A stretch of 64,000 bases of DNA, taken from NCBI RefSeq assembly GCF_008801815.1, contig NZ_VZOX01000006.1. One strand, 5' to 3'. Origin of the DNA: Edwardsiella anguillarum. GTDB taxonomy: Bacteria; Pseudomonadota; Gammaproteobacteria; Enterobacterales; Enterobacteriaceae. This document shows, in pieces, positions 8,944-17,694 of the stretch. The notes beneath the pieces are model-generated. The model was not told where the DNA came from. It did no database searches and worked only from the letters and a program-made list of their open reading frames with translations. The stretch's first letter is position 1; every line of letters starts with the position of its first letter. Made by a program: the position numbers and the translations under genes.

Positions 8944-11349
8944 ATGTCGTATACCCCGTTCGATCAGCAGGCTTTCCACGCGGCGCTGACCCGCCACTGG
9001 CAAGGATTGGGAATGGAGAGCGCAGCGCAAATGACGCCGCATCAGTGGTGGCAGGCGGTCAGCCTGGCCTGCTCGGCGCAGCTGGCGGCCGCAACCCGCC
9101 CGGCCAGCGCGTCCGACGATGGCCAACGCCGCGTAAACTATCTGTCGATGGAGTTTCTCATCGGCCGCCTGACCGGCAATAATCTGCTCAATCTAGACTG
9201 GTATCCCGCCGTCGCCCAGGCCCTTGAACGCTATGACATCGCGTTAAGCGATCTGCTGGAGCAAGAGGTCGATCCGGCGCTGGGCAACGGCGGCCTCGGC
9301 CGCCTGGCGGCCTGCTTCCTCGACGCCATGGCCTGCGTTAAACAGCCGGCCATCGGCTATGGCCTGTGCTACCAGTATGGACTGTTCCGCCAGTCCTTTC
9401 AGGCATGCCAGCAGCAGGAGGCCCCGGATGCCTGGGAGCGGGACGACTACCCGTGGATGCGTCACAATCGGGCGCGGGATGTCCACGTCAGCCTGGGCGG
9501 CAAACTGCTGCGTGAAAACGGCGCGCTGCGCTGGCAGCCGGCGCTAACCCTGCGCGGCGTCGCGCGCGATCTGCCGGTAGTCGGCTACCGCAACGGCATC
9601 AGCCAGCCGCTGCGTCTGTGGGTCGCCTGTCACGATCATCCCTTCGATCTCGACAGCTTTGATCGCGGGCAGTTTTTGCGCGCCGAGCGCCAGGGAATAG
9701 AGGCCGCCAAGCTGACCAAGATACTCTATCCCAACGATAACCACCCGGCCGGCAAACGGCTGCGCCTGATGCAGCAATACTTCCACTGCGCCTGCTCGCT
9801 GGCCGATATCCTGCGCCGACACCATCTGGCCGGGCGCCGTATCGACGATCTGGCGCAGTATGAGGTCATCCAGCTCAACGATACGCACCCGACCATCGCC
9901 ATCCCCGAGCTGATGCGCATTCTGCTCGATGAGCACGGCATGGACTGGGATCAGGCCTGGGCCATCACCGGCCAGACCTTTGCCTACACCAACCATACGC
10001 TGATGCCAGAGGCGCTGGAGTGCTGGAGCGAAAGCCTGATCCGCAGCCTGCTCCCGCGCCACCATGACATCATCCGCCAGATCAACGCCCGCTTCCGCGA
10101 GCTGGTCGAGCAGCGCTGGCCGGGCGATAAGGCGCTGTGGCAACGCGTCGCTATCGTACACGATCGACGGGTGCGCATGGCCAACCTGTGCGTCGTCGCC
10201 GGCTTTGCCGTCAACGGCGTCGCGCAGCTGCACTCGGCGCTGGTCAAAAGCGATCTGTTCCCCGAGTACCACCAGCTGTGGCCGCAAAAATTCCATAACG
10301 TGACCAACGGGATCACCCCGCGCCGCTGGCTCAAGCAGTGTAACCCGGCCCTGTCTACGCTGATCGACAATACACTACGGCGCGAATGGGCCAACGATCT
10401 GGATGCCCTCCGCGCGCTGGAGCCCTATGCCGGCCAGACCGGGTTCCGCGCGGCGTACCGTCAGATCAAGCAGCAGAATAAAGCGGCGCTGGCCCACTAC
10501 GTTCGGCAGACCCAGGGGCTGACGCTGAATACCGACGCCATCTTCGACGTACAGATCAAGCGGCTGCATGAGTACAAGCGTCAGCACCTCAACCTGCTGC
10601 ATATCCTCTCCCTGTACCATGAGCTGCGCGCCAATCCCAACGCCGATCGAGCTCCGCGCGTCTTCCTGTTCGGGGCCAAGGCAGCGCCGGGCTACTACCT
10701 GGCCAAAAACATCATCTATGCCATCAACCGGGTGGCAGAGGTCATCAACAGCGACCCGCGGGTCAAGGATCGCCTGCAGGTCGCCTTTCTACCCGACTAC
10801 CGCGTCTCCCTGGCCGAGCTGATGATCCCGGCGGCCGACGTATCAGAGCAGATCTCCACCGCGGGGAAAGAGGCCTCCGGCACTGGTAACATGAAGCTGG
10901 CCCTGAACGGCGCGCTGACCGTGGGTACGTTGGACGGCGCCAACGTCGAGATCGCCGAGCAGGTGGGAGAAGAGAATATCTTCATCTTCGGCCTGACCGT
11001 CGAAGAGGTGAAGGCGACCCTGGCCGCCGGCTACGACCCGCTCCGCCTCTATCGGCAGGACAAACGTCTGAAGGCCATCATCGATGAGCTGGGCTCCGGC
11101 CACTACAGCCAGGGCGACCGCCACGCCTTTGACATGATGCTGCACAGCCTGCTGCAGGGCGGCGACCCCTATCTGGTGCTGGCTGACTTCGCCGATTACT
11201 GCCAGACACAGGCCCGGGTGGACACCCTCTACCGCGATAGCGAAGCGTGGACCGAGAAGACCATCCTCAACACGGCACGGGTGGGCATGTTCAGCGCCGA
11301 TCGGGCCATCCGCGACTATCAACAGCGCATCTGGCAGCGCCAGCGTTAA
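8944..11349 (+). CDS. malP: Maltodextrin phosphorylase
   Basis: An 801-residue GT35 phosphorylase (E. coli 797). It cleaves terminal alpha-1,4 bonds of linear maltodextrins with phosphate to give glucose 1-phosphate. Early signatures are SMEFLIGRLTGNNLLNL and LGNGGLGRLAACFLD. The pyridoxal-phosphate Lys is at about residue 651 in EASGTGNMK. The ATG at 8944 (MSYTPFDQQ) matches the family start and has GAGAGAG 8 bases upstream; an earlier in-frame start at 8929 would add five residues. It is followed 9 bases later by malQ in an operon under MalT. GlgP, 13 kb downstream, is the paralogue for glycogen. Confidence 0.97.
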   Translation: MSYTPFDQQAFHAALTRHWQGLGMESAAQMTPHQWWQAVSLACSAQLAAATRPASASDDGQRRVNYLSMEFLIGRLTGNNLLNLDWYPAVAQALERYDIALSDLLEQEVDPALGNGGLGRLAACFLDAMACVKQPAIGYGLCYQYGLFRQSFQACQQQEAPDAWERDDYPWMRHNRARDVHVSLGGKLLRENGALRWQPALTLRGVARDLPVVGYRNGISQPLRLWVACHDHPFDLDSFDRGQFLRAERQGIEAAKLTKILYPNDNHPAGKRLRLMQQYFHCACSLADILRRHHLAGRRIDDLAQYEVIQLNDTHPTIAIPELMRILLDEHGMDWDQAWAITGQTFAYTNHTLMPEALECWSESLIRSLLPRHHDIIRQINARFRELVEQRWPGDKALWQRVAIVHDRRVRMANLCVVAGFAVNGVAQLHSALVKSDLFPEYHQLWPQKFHNVTNGITPRRWLKQCNPALSTLIDNTLRREWANDLDALRALEPYAGQTGFRAAYRQIKQQNKAALAHYVRQTQGLTLNTDAIFDVQIKRLHEYKRQHLNLLHILSLYHELRANPNADRAPRVFLFGAKAAPGYYLAKNIIYAINRVAEVINSDPRVKDRLQVAFLPDYRVSLAELMIPAADVSEQISTAGKEASGTGNMKLALNGALTVGTLDGANVEIAEQVGEENIFIFGLTVEEVKATLAAGYDPLRLYRQDKRLKAIIDELGSGHYSQGDRHAFDMMLHSLLQGGDPYLVLADFADYCQTQARVDTLYRDSEAWTEKTILNTARVGMFSADRAIRDYQQRIWQRQR

Positions 11350-11358
11350 GGAGTCGCC

Positions 11359-13452
11359 ATGCAACGCACTACGCCGCACACCCTCCTGGAGCAGCAGGCG
11401 GCCCAGGCGGGGATCGCCGACAGCTATATCAACGCGCACGGCCGCGTTCAGGCCATCAGCGCGCAGACCAAACGGCGCCTGCTCGACGCCATGCCGCCGC
11501 GTACGCCCGCCGATGCGCCGCTACCGGCCGTCCTGGTGGCCGGACAGCGGAGTACGCCGGTCATCGCCCTGCGTCAGGGGGGCCACTACCACTGGTCCCT
11601 CACGCTGGAAAACGACGCCCAGCCGGCCTATCAGGGTCGACTGAGCCGGCGTAAGCATCTGGCGCTGCCGCACGACCTGCCGCTGGGCTACCACCGCCTG
11701 CTGCTCAGCGACGGGCAGCAGCAGTGGCCGTGCCGGATCATTATTGCACCGGCGCGCTGCCATGAGCCGGACGCCCTGCTGACCGGCCGAAAGCTCTGGG
11801 GCGCCTGCGTACAGCTGTATACCTTGCGCTCCGCGCAGAACTGGGGGATCGGTGACTTCGGCGATCTGGCCCAGCTGATCGGACAGCTCGCCCAGCGCGG
11901 CGGCGCCTTTGTCGGCCTGAATCCCATCCATGCCCTGTATCCCGCCAACCCGCACAGCATAAGCCCCTACAGCCCGTCATCACGTCGCTGGCTGAACATC
12001 ATCTATATTGATGTCAACCGGGTCGACGAGTTCCAGCGCAGCGACGCCGCCCAGCGATGGTGGCAGGATCCCGCGACCCGTCAGCGTCTGGACGCCGCCC
12101 GCGCCAGCGACTGGGTCGATTATCCCGCCGTATACGCCCTGAAGCTGGAGGGGCTGCGCCTGGCCTTTCACGCGTTCGACGCACAGGGCGCCGATGCCCG
12201 GGCCAGCGCTTTCCGCCACTTTGTCCGCCAGGGGGGAGATAGCCTGCGCCACCAGGCCGCGTTTGACGCCCTGCACCGCCACCTGCACAGTGAGGATGAG
12301 CAGATGTGGGGGTGGCCTGTCTGGCCGCCGTCCCTGCGCCGCGCCGATAGCCCGGAGGTTGCCCGCTTCTGTCAGCGCTATCCGCAGGAGGTGACGTTTT
12401 TTCTGTGGCTACAGTGGCTGGCAGACAGCCAGCTGGCCGACTGCTATCAGCAGGCCTGCCGCCAATCGATGCCGATCGGACTGTACCGCGATCTGGCGGT
12501 GGGCGTCGCCGAGGGCGGTGCGGAGACCTGGAGTGAACCAGAGCTTTACTGCCTGCGCGCCTCGGTCGGCGCCCCACCCGACATCCTCGGCCCGCTGGGG
12601 CAAAACTGGGGACTGCCGCCGATGGATCCCCATACGCTGCGCGACCTCGCCTATCAACCGTTCATCGACATGCTGCGCGCCAACATGCGCCACTGCGGCG
12701 CGCTGCGCATCGATCATGTGATGTCGCTGCTGCGGCTATGGTGGATACCGCAGGGTGAGGCGGCATCAGAGGGCGCCTATGTCGGCTATCCCCTCGACGA
12801 TCTGCTGGCCATTCTGGCGCTGGAAAGCCAGCGTAGCCGCTGCATGGTCATCGGCGAAGATCTCGGCACCGTACCGGTCGAAATCATCGCCAAGCTGCGC
12901 GAATACGGCGTGTACTCCTACAAGGTGCTCTACTTTGAGCACGATAGCGAAAACGTCTTTCGAGCGCCGCAGACCTATAACGTACAGGCCATGGCGACGG
13001 TGACCACCCACGACCTGCCGACGCTGAACGGCTATTGGCAGGCCGACGATCTGCGGCTCGGTGAGCGGCTGGGGCTCTACCCCGACGCCGAGGTTCTGGC
13101 CGGGCTGTACCGCGGCCGCGCCGCCGCCAAGCAGGGGCTGCTTGACGGACTGCACCACTACGGCTGCCTGCCGCAGCGCAGCGGACGGCACGCGGACCGT
13201 ATGGCGATGACGCCCGTCCTGAGCCGCGGGATCCAACGCTACGTGGCCGACAGCGCCAGCGCCCTGCTCGGACTGCAGCCGGAGGATTGGCTGAACATGG
13301 CGGCGCCGGTCAACGTTCCCGGCACCTGTGATGAATACCCGAACTGGCGCCGCAAGCTGAGCGTGACGCTGGAGGATATGTTTAATAATATGCAAATTAA
13401 TCGATTGATAAAAGATTTGGATCAGCGCCGTAAAAAAGTTTCCGCGGGCTAG
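11359..13452 (+). CDS. malQ: 4-alpha-glucanotransferase (amylomaltase)
   Basis: A 697-residue GH77 enzyme that transfers dextrinyl groups between maltodextrins, releasing glucose and building longer chains for MalP. Conserved GH77 regions are visible: the ALRIDHVM nucleophile region near residue 450, VIGEDLGTVP acid/base region near 497-506, and TTHDLPTL near 550. It has the N-terminal extension typical of the E. coli-type enzyme. AAGGAG lies 8 bases before the ATG, and the malP stop is 9 bases away. A hairpin just after the stop probably ends the malPQ transcript. About 480 AT-rich bases then separate it from the glg genes. Confidence 0.96.
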   Translation: MQRTTPHTLLEQQAAQAGIADSYINAHGRVQAISAQTKRRLLDAMPPRTPADAPLPAVLVAGQRSTPVIALRQGGHYHWSLTLENDAQPAYQGRLSRRKHLALPHDLPLGYHRLLLSDGQQQWPCRIIIAPARCHEPDALLTGRKLWGACVQLYTLRSAQNWGIGDFGDLAQLIGQLAQRGGAFVGLNPIHALYPANPHSISPYSPSSRRWLNIIYIDVNRVDEFQRSDAAQRWWQDPATRQRLDAARASDWVDYPAVYALKLEGLRLAFHAFDAQGADARASAFRHFVRQGGDSLRHQAAFDALHRHLHSEDEQMWGWPVWPPSLRRADSPEVARFCQRYPQEVTFFLWLQWLADSQLADCYQQACRQSMPIGLYRDLAVGVAEGGAETWSEPELYCLRASVGAPPDILGPLGQNWGLPPMDPHTLRDLAYQPFIDMLRANMRHCGALRIDHVMSLLRLWWIPQGEAASEGAYVGYPLDDLLAILALESQRSRCMVIGEDLGTVPVEIIAKLREYGVYSYKVLYFEHDSENVFRAPQTYNVQAMATVTTHDLPTLNGYWQADDLRLGERLGLYPDAEVLAGLYRGRAAAKQGLLDGLHHYGCLPQRSGRHADRMAMTPVLSRGIQRYVADSASALLGLQPEDWLNMAAPVNVPGTCDEYPNWRRKLSVTLEDMFNNMQINRLIKDLDQRRKKVSAG

Positions 13453-13463
13453 AGGCTAAAACA

Positions 13464-13502
13464 ATAAATCATGGCTGCTAAAAAACAGCCGTGATTTATT
13501 TG
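13464..13502 (+). terminator. Probable malPQ terminator
   Basis: A 14-bp stem (13464-13477 with 13486-13499, one G-T wobble) encloses an A-rich 8-base loop just after the malQ stop. Only a short T stretch follows, so termination may be leaky. The arms are AT-rich at the base. Confidence 0.6.
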
Positions 13503-13932
13503 CAACTTCCGTTTTTTATGCTAAGAAAAAATATTCCTCCTTATAAATCAACCCATCCCAACTTAATACCAATATATATCCACCTTCAAATTTAACGCTA
13601 ATTTAGCAGATGTTATCCATATAAGTAATATCTCTCGCTATCCATTTATTCCGGCATCCTGCGCAATAGCACAATCTCTCATTGAATTTAAAAAAGAGTG
13701 AGTTTACATTATCGATCACAGTGTGATTGTCATGAGCAGTTAACGTATTATTTTGGTATTAAATAAGCATTCAGTTTATTTCATTTATATCAATGATGTC
13801 CGTTATTATTACACCGCAGTACGCTAATACTGGATCGCCAAACTGTTGTTGCGGATGACAGGCGCCATCCGCGCTTTCCCTTGCCTGGCGGCGGGCGGGG
13901 CGGCATATGGAATTGTCAAAAAGGAAGTGACC
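13503..13932 (+). promoter_or_regulatory. AT-rich promoter region for the glg cluster
   Basis: About 430 bases, far more AT-rich than their surroundings and with no credible gene. They probably hold the main promoter of the glgC paralogue and following glg genes. Inside, ATCACAGTGTGAT at 13715-13727 contains both CRP half-words, though in inverted order (TCACA before TGTGA), so it is only CRP-like. The E. coli glg genes are CRP- and ppGpp-stimulated, so a CRP input would make sense. The composition could also suit H-NS binding. Confidence 0.45.
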
Positions 13933-15249
13933 ATGACTCATAGCGTTACAGATATTGCTCTGATCGGCCAATTAACCCAACGGACGGTGGCGCTGGTATT
14001 AGCCGGCGGACGGGGAACCCGTCTTAATGGCCTGACCGACGGCCGGGCCAAACCCGCAGTCTATTTTGGCAGCCGTTTTCGCATCATCGACTTCACCCTT
14101 TCAAACTGTATTAACTCCGGCCTGCGCCGCGTAGGGGTGATCACCCAGTACAAGGCACACTCGCTGCTGCGTCATATTCAGCACGGCTGGTCATTTCTGC
14201 ACGCCGAGCGCAACGAGTTTATCGATCTGCTGCCGGCCCGCCAGCAGCTGGAAGAGGGATGCTGGTATCGCGGCACCGCCGATGCGGTATACCAGAATAA
14301 AGAGATCATGCAGCGTCATTACCGGCCAGAATATGTGGTGATCCTGGCTGGCGACCATATTTATAAAATGAACTATGCCCAAATGCTGCTGGATCACGTG
14401 AAGTCCGGCGCACGCTGCACCGTCGGCTGCATCGAGGTTCCCCGCGAACAGGCCCACGCCTTTGGCGTGATGGCGGTCGATGAGCAGTTCCGCATCACCC
14501 GTTTTGAAGAAAAACCGTCGCACCCTCCGGCCATGCCGGGCAACCCGCAGCGCTCGCTGGCATCGATGGGGATCTATATCTTCAACGCCGACTATCTCTA
14601 TCAGGCGCTGGAAGAGGCGCAGACCGATCCGGAAACCAGCTTCGACTTTGGCCAGGATATTATTCCGGCCGCAGTACGCGAAAGCGTCGCCTATGCACAT
14701 CCCTTTGGCCGCTCCTGCATGGGGTTTACCGCCGACGGCGAAGCCTATTGGCGCGATGTCGGCACTCTGGACGCCTACTGGGAAGCCAACATCGATCTGA
14801 TCAGCGCCCCGCCGCGCCTGGATCCGTTCGATCCGAACTGGCCCATCATCAGCAAACATGCCCAGCTGGCGCCGGCCCGCTTCAAGCAGTCGGCCCGCCA
14901 CGCCGGTAACGTCATTGAAAACGCCCTGATCGGCGGCGGCTGCGTCATCGACAGCGCCCAGATCCATAACGCGATCCTCTCCGCGCGTGTCGAGGTCGCC
15001 CCAGAGGCGCGAATTGAGGCCAGCGTTCTGATGCCGGAGGTCTATGTCGGGCGCGGCTGCCGCCTGCAGCGCTGCGTCATCGATCGCGGCTGCCGCCTGC
15101 CGGATGGCCTGACCATCGGCGAAGACCCCCAGCAGGACGCGCGTTATTTTCACCGCAGCCCTAATGGGATCGTCTTAGTGACGCAAGAGGCGTTGGCCAA
15201 CCTGCCGGCGGTGCGCCAGGCGGCGCCCATCATGGCCGTACCGGCCTGA
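13933..15249 (+). CDS. Second glucose-1-phosphate adenylyltransferase (GlgC paralogue)
   Basis: A 438-residue paralogue of the canonical GlgC encoded at 19712. It should make ADP-glucose from ATP and glucose 1-phosphate. Catalytic features are kept: GGRGTR (25-30), the Lys-Pro of RAKPAV, WYRGTADAV, AGDHIYK and the FEEKP lysine. Several positions recalled as the allosteric fructose-1,6-bisphosphate/AMP site of E. coli GlgC differ: Lys39 is Gly37 here, His46 is Tyr44, Arg419 is Gln and Arg423 is Ala. The N-terminal ARQLP loop reads IGQLT. The ATG at 13933 follows AAGGAAG; an earlier in-frame start at 13846 has no family support. I infer altered regulation, or a role as partner subunit. Confidence 0.88.
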   Translation: MTHSVTDIALIGQLTQRTVALVLAGGRGTRLNGLTDGRAKPAVYFGSRFRIIDFTLSNCINSGLRRVGVITQYKAHSLLRHIQHGWSFLHAERNEFIDLLPARQQLEEGCWYRGTADAVYQNKEIMQRHYRPEYVVILAGDHIYKMNYAQMLLDHVKSGARCTVGCIEVPREQAHAFGVMAVDEQFRITRFEEKPSHPPAMPGNPQRSLASMGIYIFNADYLYQALEEAQTDPETSFDFGQDIIPAAVRESVAYAHPFGRSCMGFTADGEAYWRDVGTLDAYWEANIDLISAPPRLDPFDPNWPIISKHAQLAPARFKQSARHAGNVIENALIGGGCVIDSAQIHNAILSARVEVAPEARIEASVLMPEVYVGRGCRLQRCVIDRGCRLPDGLTIGEDPQQDARYFHRSPNGIVLVTQEALANLPAVRQAAPIMAVPA

Positions 15250-15483
15250 CGGCAAAAAGTGCGCCGGGCCTTATCCGCCGCCCAAAGCTGACTATGCTTA
15301 ATCAGGGTCGCGGCGGCCAAAGCCCGCCATCGCGCATTAAGGAAACATTTTTGCGCTGCGGGGTGCCGATGTCCCCTGTCAGCGCCCAGACTGAATGGCC
15401 GGCATGAGGATGCACCCCGTTCCCCTGCTCCGTCGCTTTTAGGGTAGAACGCACCCCCTGCCGTCAATTAAAGGAAGAATGCC
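15250..15483 (+). other. Gap between the glgC paralogue and glgB
   Basis: 234 bases with no gene. There is no clear terminator, so the paralogue and glgB may share a transcript. An internal promoter is possible but not visible. Confidence 0.4.
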
Positions 15484-17694
15484 ATGTCCGAACTTCCCAG
15501 CACTCACAAGATCCAACAACTGCTCGCCGGCCAGTGCGCCGATCCCTTCGCTCTGCTGGGGATGCACACGACGGCCAAAGGGCTGGCCGTGCGGGCGCTG
15601 ATGCCCGAGGCAGAATCGGTTCAGGTGGTCGACCGTAAAAACGGGCGCACGCTGGCTACGCTGGAGCGGCTCCATGAGGGCGGTTTCTTCTGCGGCCTAG
15701 TGCCGCGGCGTAAGAATCCCTTCCCTTATCTACTGCGCGTCACCTGGGCCAATCATCAGCAGCTACTGGAAGATCCCTACCGTTTCGGGCCATTGTTAGG
15801 CGAGATCGATAACTGGCTGCTTAAAGAGGGCACCCATCTGCGTCCCTATGAGCGGCTGGGCGCCCACCTGACCCAACTGGCCGATATCCGCGGCGTCAGC
15901 TTCGCCGTCTGGGCACCCAACGCCCAGCGCGTCTCGGTGGTCGGCAACTTTAACGTCTGGGACGGGCGCCGCCATCCGATGCGCCTGCGCCGGGAAAGCG
16001 GCATCTGGGAGCTGTTCATCCCCGGCGTAGAAGCGGGTGAGCTGTATAAGTTTGAGCTGATCGACGCCCGCGGCGAGCGGGTGCTGAAAGCCGATCCCTA
16101 CGCCTTTGAAGCCCAGATGCGGCCGGATACCGCCTCGCTGGTCGCCCCGCTGCCGGAAAGAAGCGCCATCAGCGCCCAACGAAGCGCCGCCAATGGCTTC
16201 AGCGCCCCGATCTCCATCTATGAGGTGCACCTCGGCTCCTGGCGACGCCACAGCGACAACGGCTACTGGCTGAGCTACCGGGAGATGGCCGAGCAGCTCA
16301 TCCCCTATGTCAAAGAGATGGGCTTTACCCATATCGAGCTGCTGCCGATCAATGAACACCCCTTCGACGGCTCCTGGGGCTATCAGCCGCTGGGGCTATA
16401 CGCACCGACCCGGCGCTATGGCACGCCGCAGGAGTTCCGCGAATTTATCGATGCCGCCCACGCCGCCGGGATCAACGTCCTGCTCGACTGGGTTCCCGGC
16501 CACTTTCCCAGCGACGAGTGGGGGCTGGCCAACTTCGACGGCACCGCGCTGTATGAATATGCCGATCCGCGCGAAGGCTTCCACCAAGACTGGAATACCC
16601 TGATCTACAACTATGGTCGCTATGAGGTGCGTAACTTCCTGGCGGGCAACGCCCTGTTCTGGCAGGAGCGCTATGGCATCGACGGCCTGCGCGTCGACGC
16701 CGTGGCCTCGATGGTCTACCGCGACTACAGCCGCGCCGCGGGCGAATGGGTTCCCAACTGCCACGGCGGAAACCAGAATCTGGAGGCCATCGAGTTCCTG
16801 CGCTATACCAACCGGACCCTGGGAGAACAGCAGCCCGGCAGCGTCTGCATGGCCGAAGAGTCCACCGACTTTTCCGGCGTCACCCTGCCGCCGGACACCG
16901 GCGGCCTGGGCTTCCACTTCAAGTGGAACATGGGCTGGATGCACGATACCCTCAACTACATGAAGCACGATCCGGTCTATCGCAAATACCATCACAATCT
17001 GATGACCTTCGGCCTGCTGTACGCCTGGAGCGAAAACTTTGTGCTGGCCCTCTCCCACGACGAGGTCGTGCACGGCAAGGGCTCGCTGCTGGATAAAATG
17101 CCCGGTGACGCCTGGCAGAAATTCGCCAACCTGCGCGCCTACTACGGCTTTATGTGGGCGCATCCCGGCAAAAAGCTGCTGTTTATGGGCGGGGAATTTG
17201 CCCAGGGGCGCGAATGGAACCACGAGTCCAGCCTGGACTGGCACCTGCTGGAGGGCGAAGATAACGAGCACCACGGCGTCCAGCGACTGGTGCGGGATCT
17301 GAACCTCTGCTATCGCAACTGCGGCGCCCTACACCGCTGGGACTGCGACGCGCGCGGCTTCCGCTGGCGAGTGGTCGATGACGATCAGAACTCGGTCTTC
17401 GCCTTTGTCCGCCGCGACGATATGGGCAATGAGGTGCTGGTGGTCAGTAACTTTACGCCGGTTCCGCGTCATCACTACCGTATCGGCGTCGATCTGCCGG
17501 GGCGCTATCGCGAAATTCTCAATACCGACTCCAGCCACTACCACGGCAGCAACAGTGGCAATCAGGGCGGCGTACTCAGCGAGGCGGTGGGCAGCCACGG
17601 CTGTGAGTACTCCATCCAGCTAACCCTGCCGCCGCTGTCGACGCTCTATCTGTGTCTGGATAATGGGGACGGAGACGATGCTCAGGCCGGGTAA
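15484..17694 (+). CDS. glgB: 1,4-alpha-glucan branching enzyme
   Basis: A 736-residue GH13 enzyme that moves alpha-1,4 chain segments to alpha-1,6 branch points during glycogen synthesis. It has two N-terminal CBM48-type beta domains (about 15-110 and 125-220), a central (beta/alpha)8 barrel and a C-terminal beta domain. The nucleophile is Asp405 in GLRVDAVASM, and Glu458 in MAEEST is the acid/base; both numbers coincide with E. coli. SHDEVVHGKGS holds the third carboxylate. The ATG follows AAGGAAG. Its end overlaps glgX by 17 bases, so the two are coupled. The E. coli order glgBXCAP is kept from here on. Confidence 0.97.
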   Translation: MSELPSTHKIQQLLAGQCADPFALLGMHTTAKGLAVRALMPEAESVQVVDRKNGRTLATLERLHEGGFFCGLVPRRKNPFPYLLRVTWANHQQLLEDPYRFGPLLGEIDNWLLKEGTHLRPYERLGAHLTQLADIRGVSFAVWAPNAQRVSVVGNFNVWDGRRHPMRLRRESGIWELFIPGVEAGELYKFELIDARGERVLKADPYAFEAQMRPDTASLVAPLPERSAISAQRSAANGFSAPISIYEVHLGSWRRHSDNGYWLSYREMAEQLIPYVKEMGFTHIELLPINEHPFDGSWGYQPLGLYAPTRRYGTPQEFREFIDAAHAAGINVLLDWVPGHFPSDEWGLANFDGTALYEYADPREGFHQDWNTLIYNYGRYEVRNFLAGNALFWQERYGIDGLRVDAVASMVYRDYSRAAGEWVPNCHGGNQNLEAIEFLRYTNRTLGEQQPGSVCMAEESTDFSGVTLPPDTGGLGFHFKWNMGWMHDTLNYMKHDPVYRKYHHNLMTFGLLYAWSENFVLALSHDEVVHGKGSLLDKMPGDAWQKFANLRAYYGFMWAHPGKKLLFMGGEFAQGREWNHESSLDWHLLEGEDNEHHGVQRLVRDLNLCYRNCGALHRWDCDARGFRWRVVDDDQNSVFAFVRRDDMGNEVLVVSNFTPVPRHHYRIGVDLPGRYREILNTDSSHYHGSNSGNQGGVLSEAVGSHGCEYSIQLTLPPLSTLYLCLDNGDGDDAQAG

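Noticed and set aside
13933..15249. Pseudogene copy of glgC
   Set aside because: The frame is complete with a good ribosome site, and nucleotide-binding and catalytic motifs are intact.
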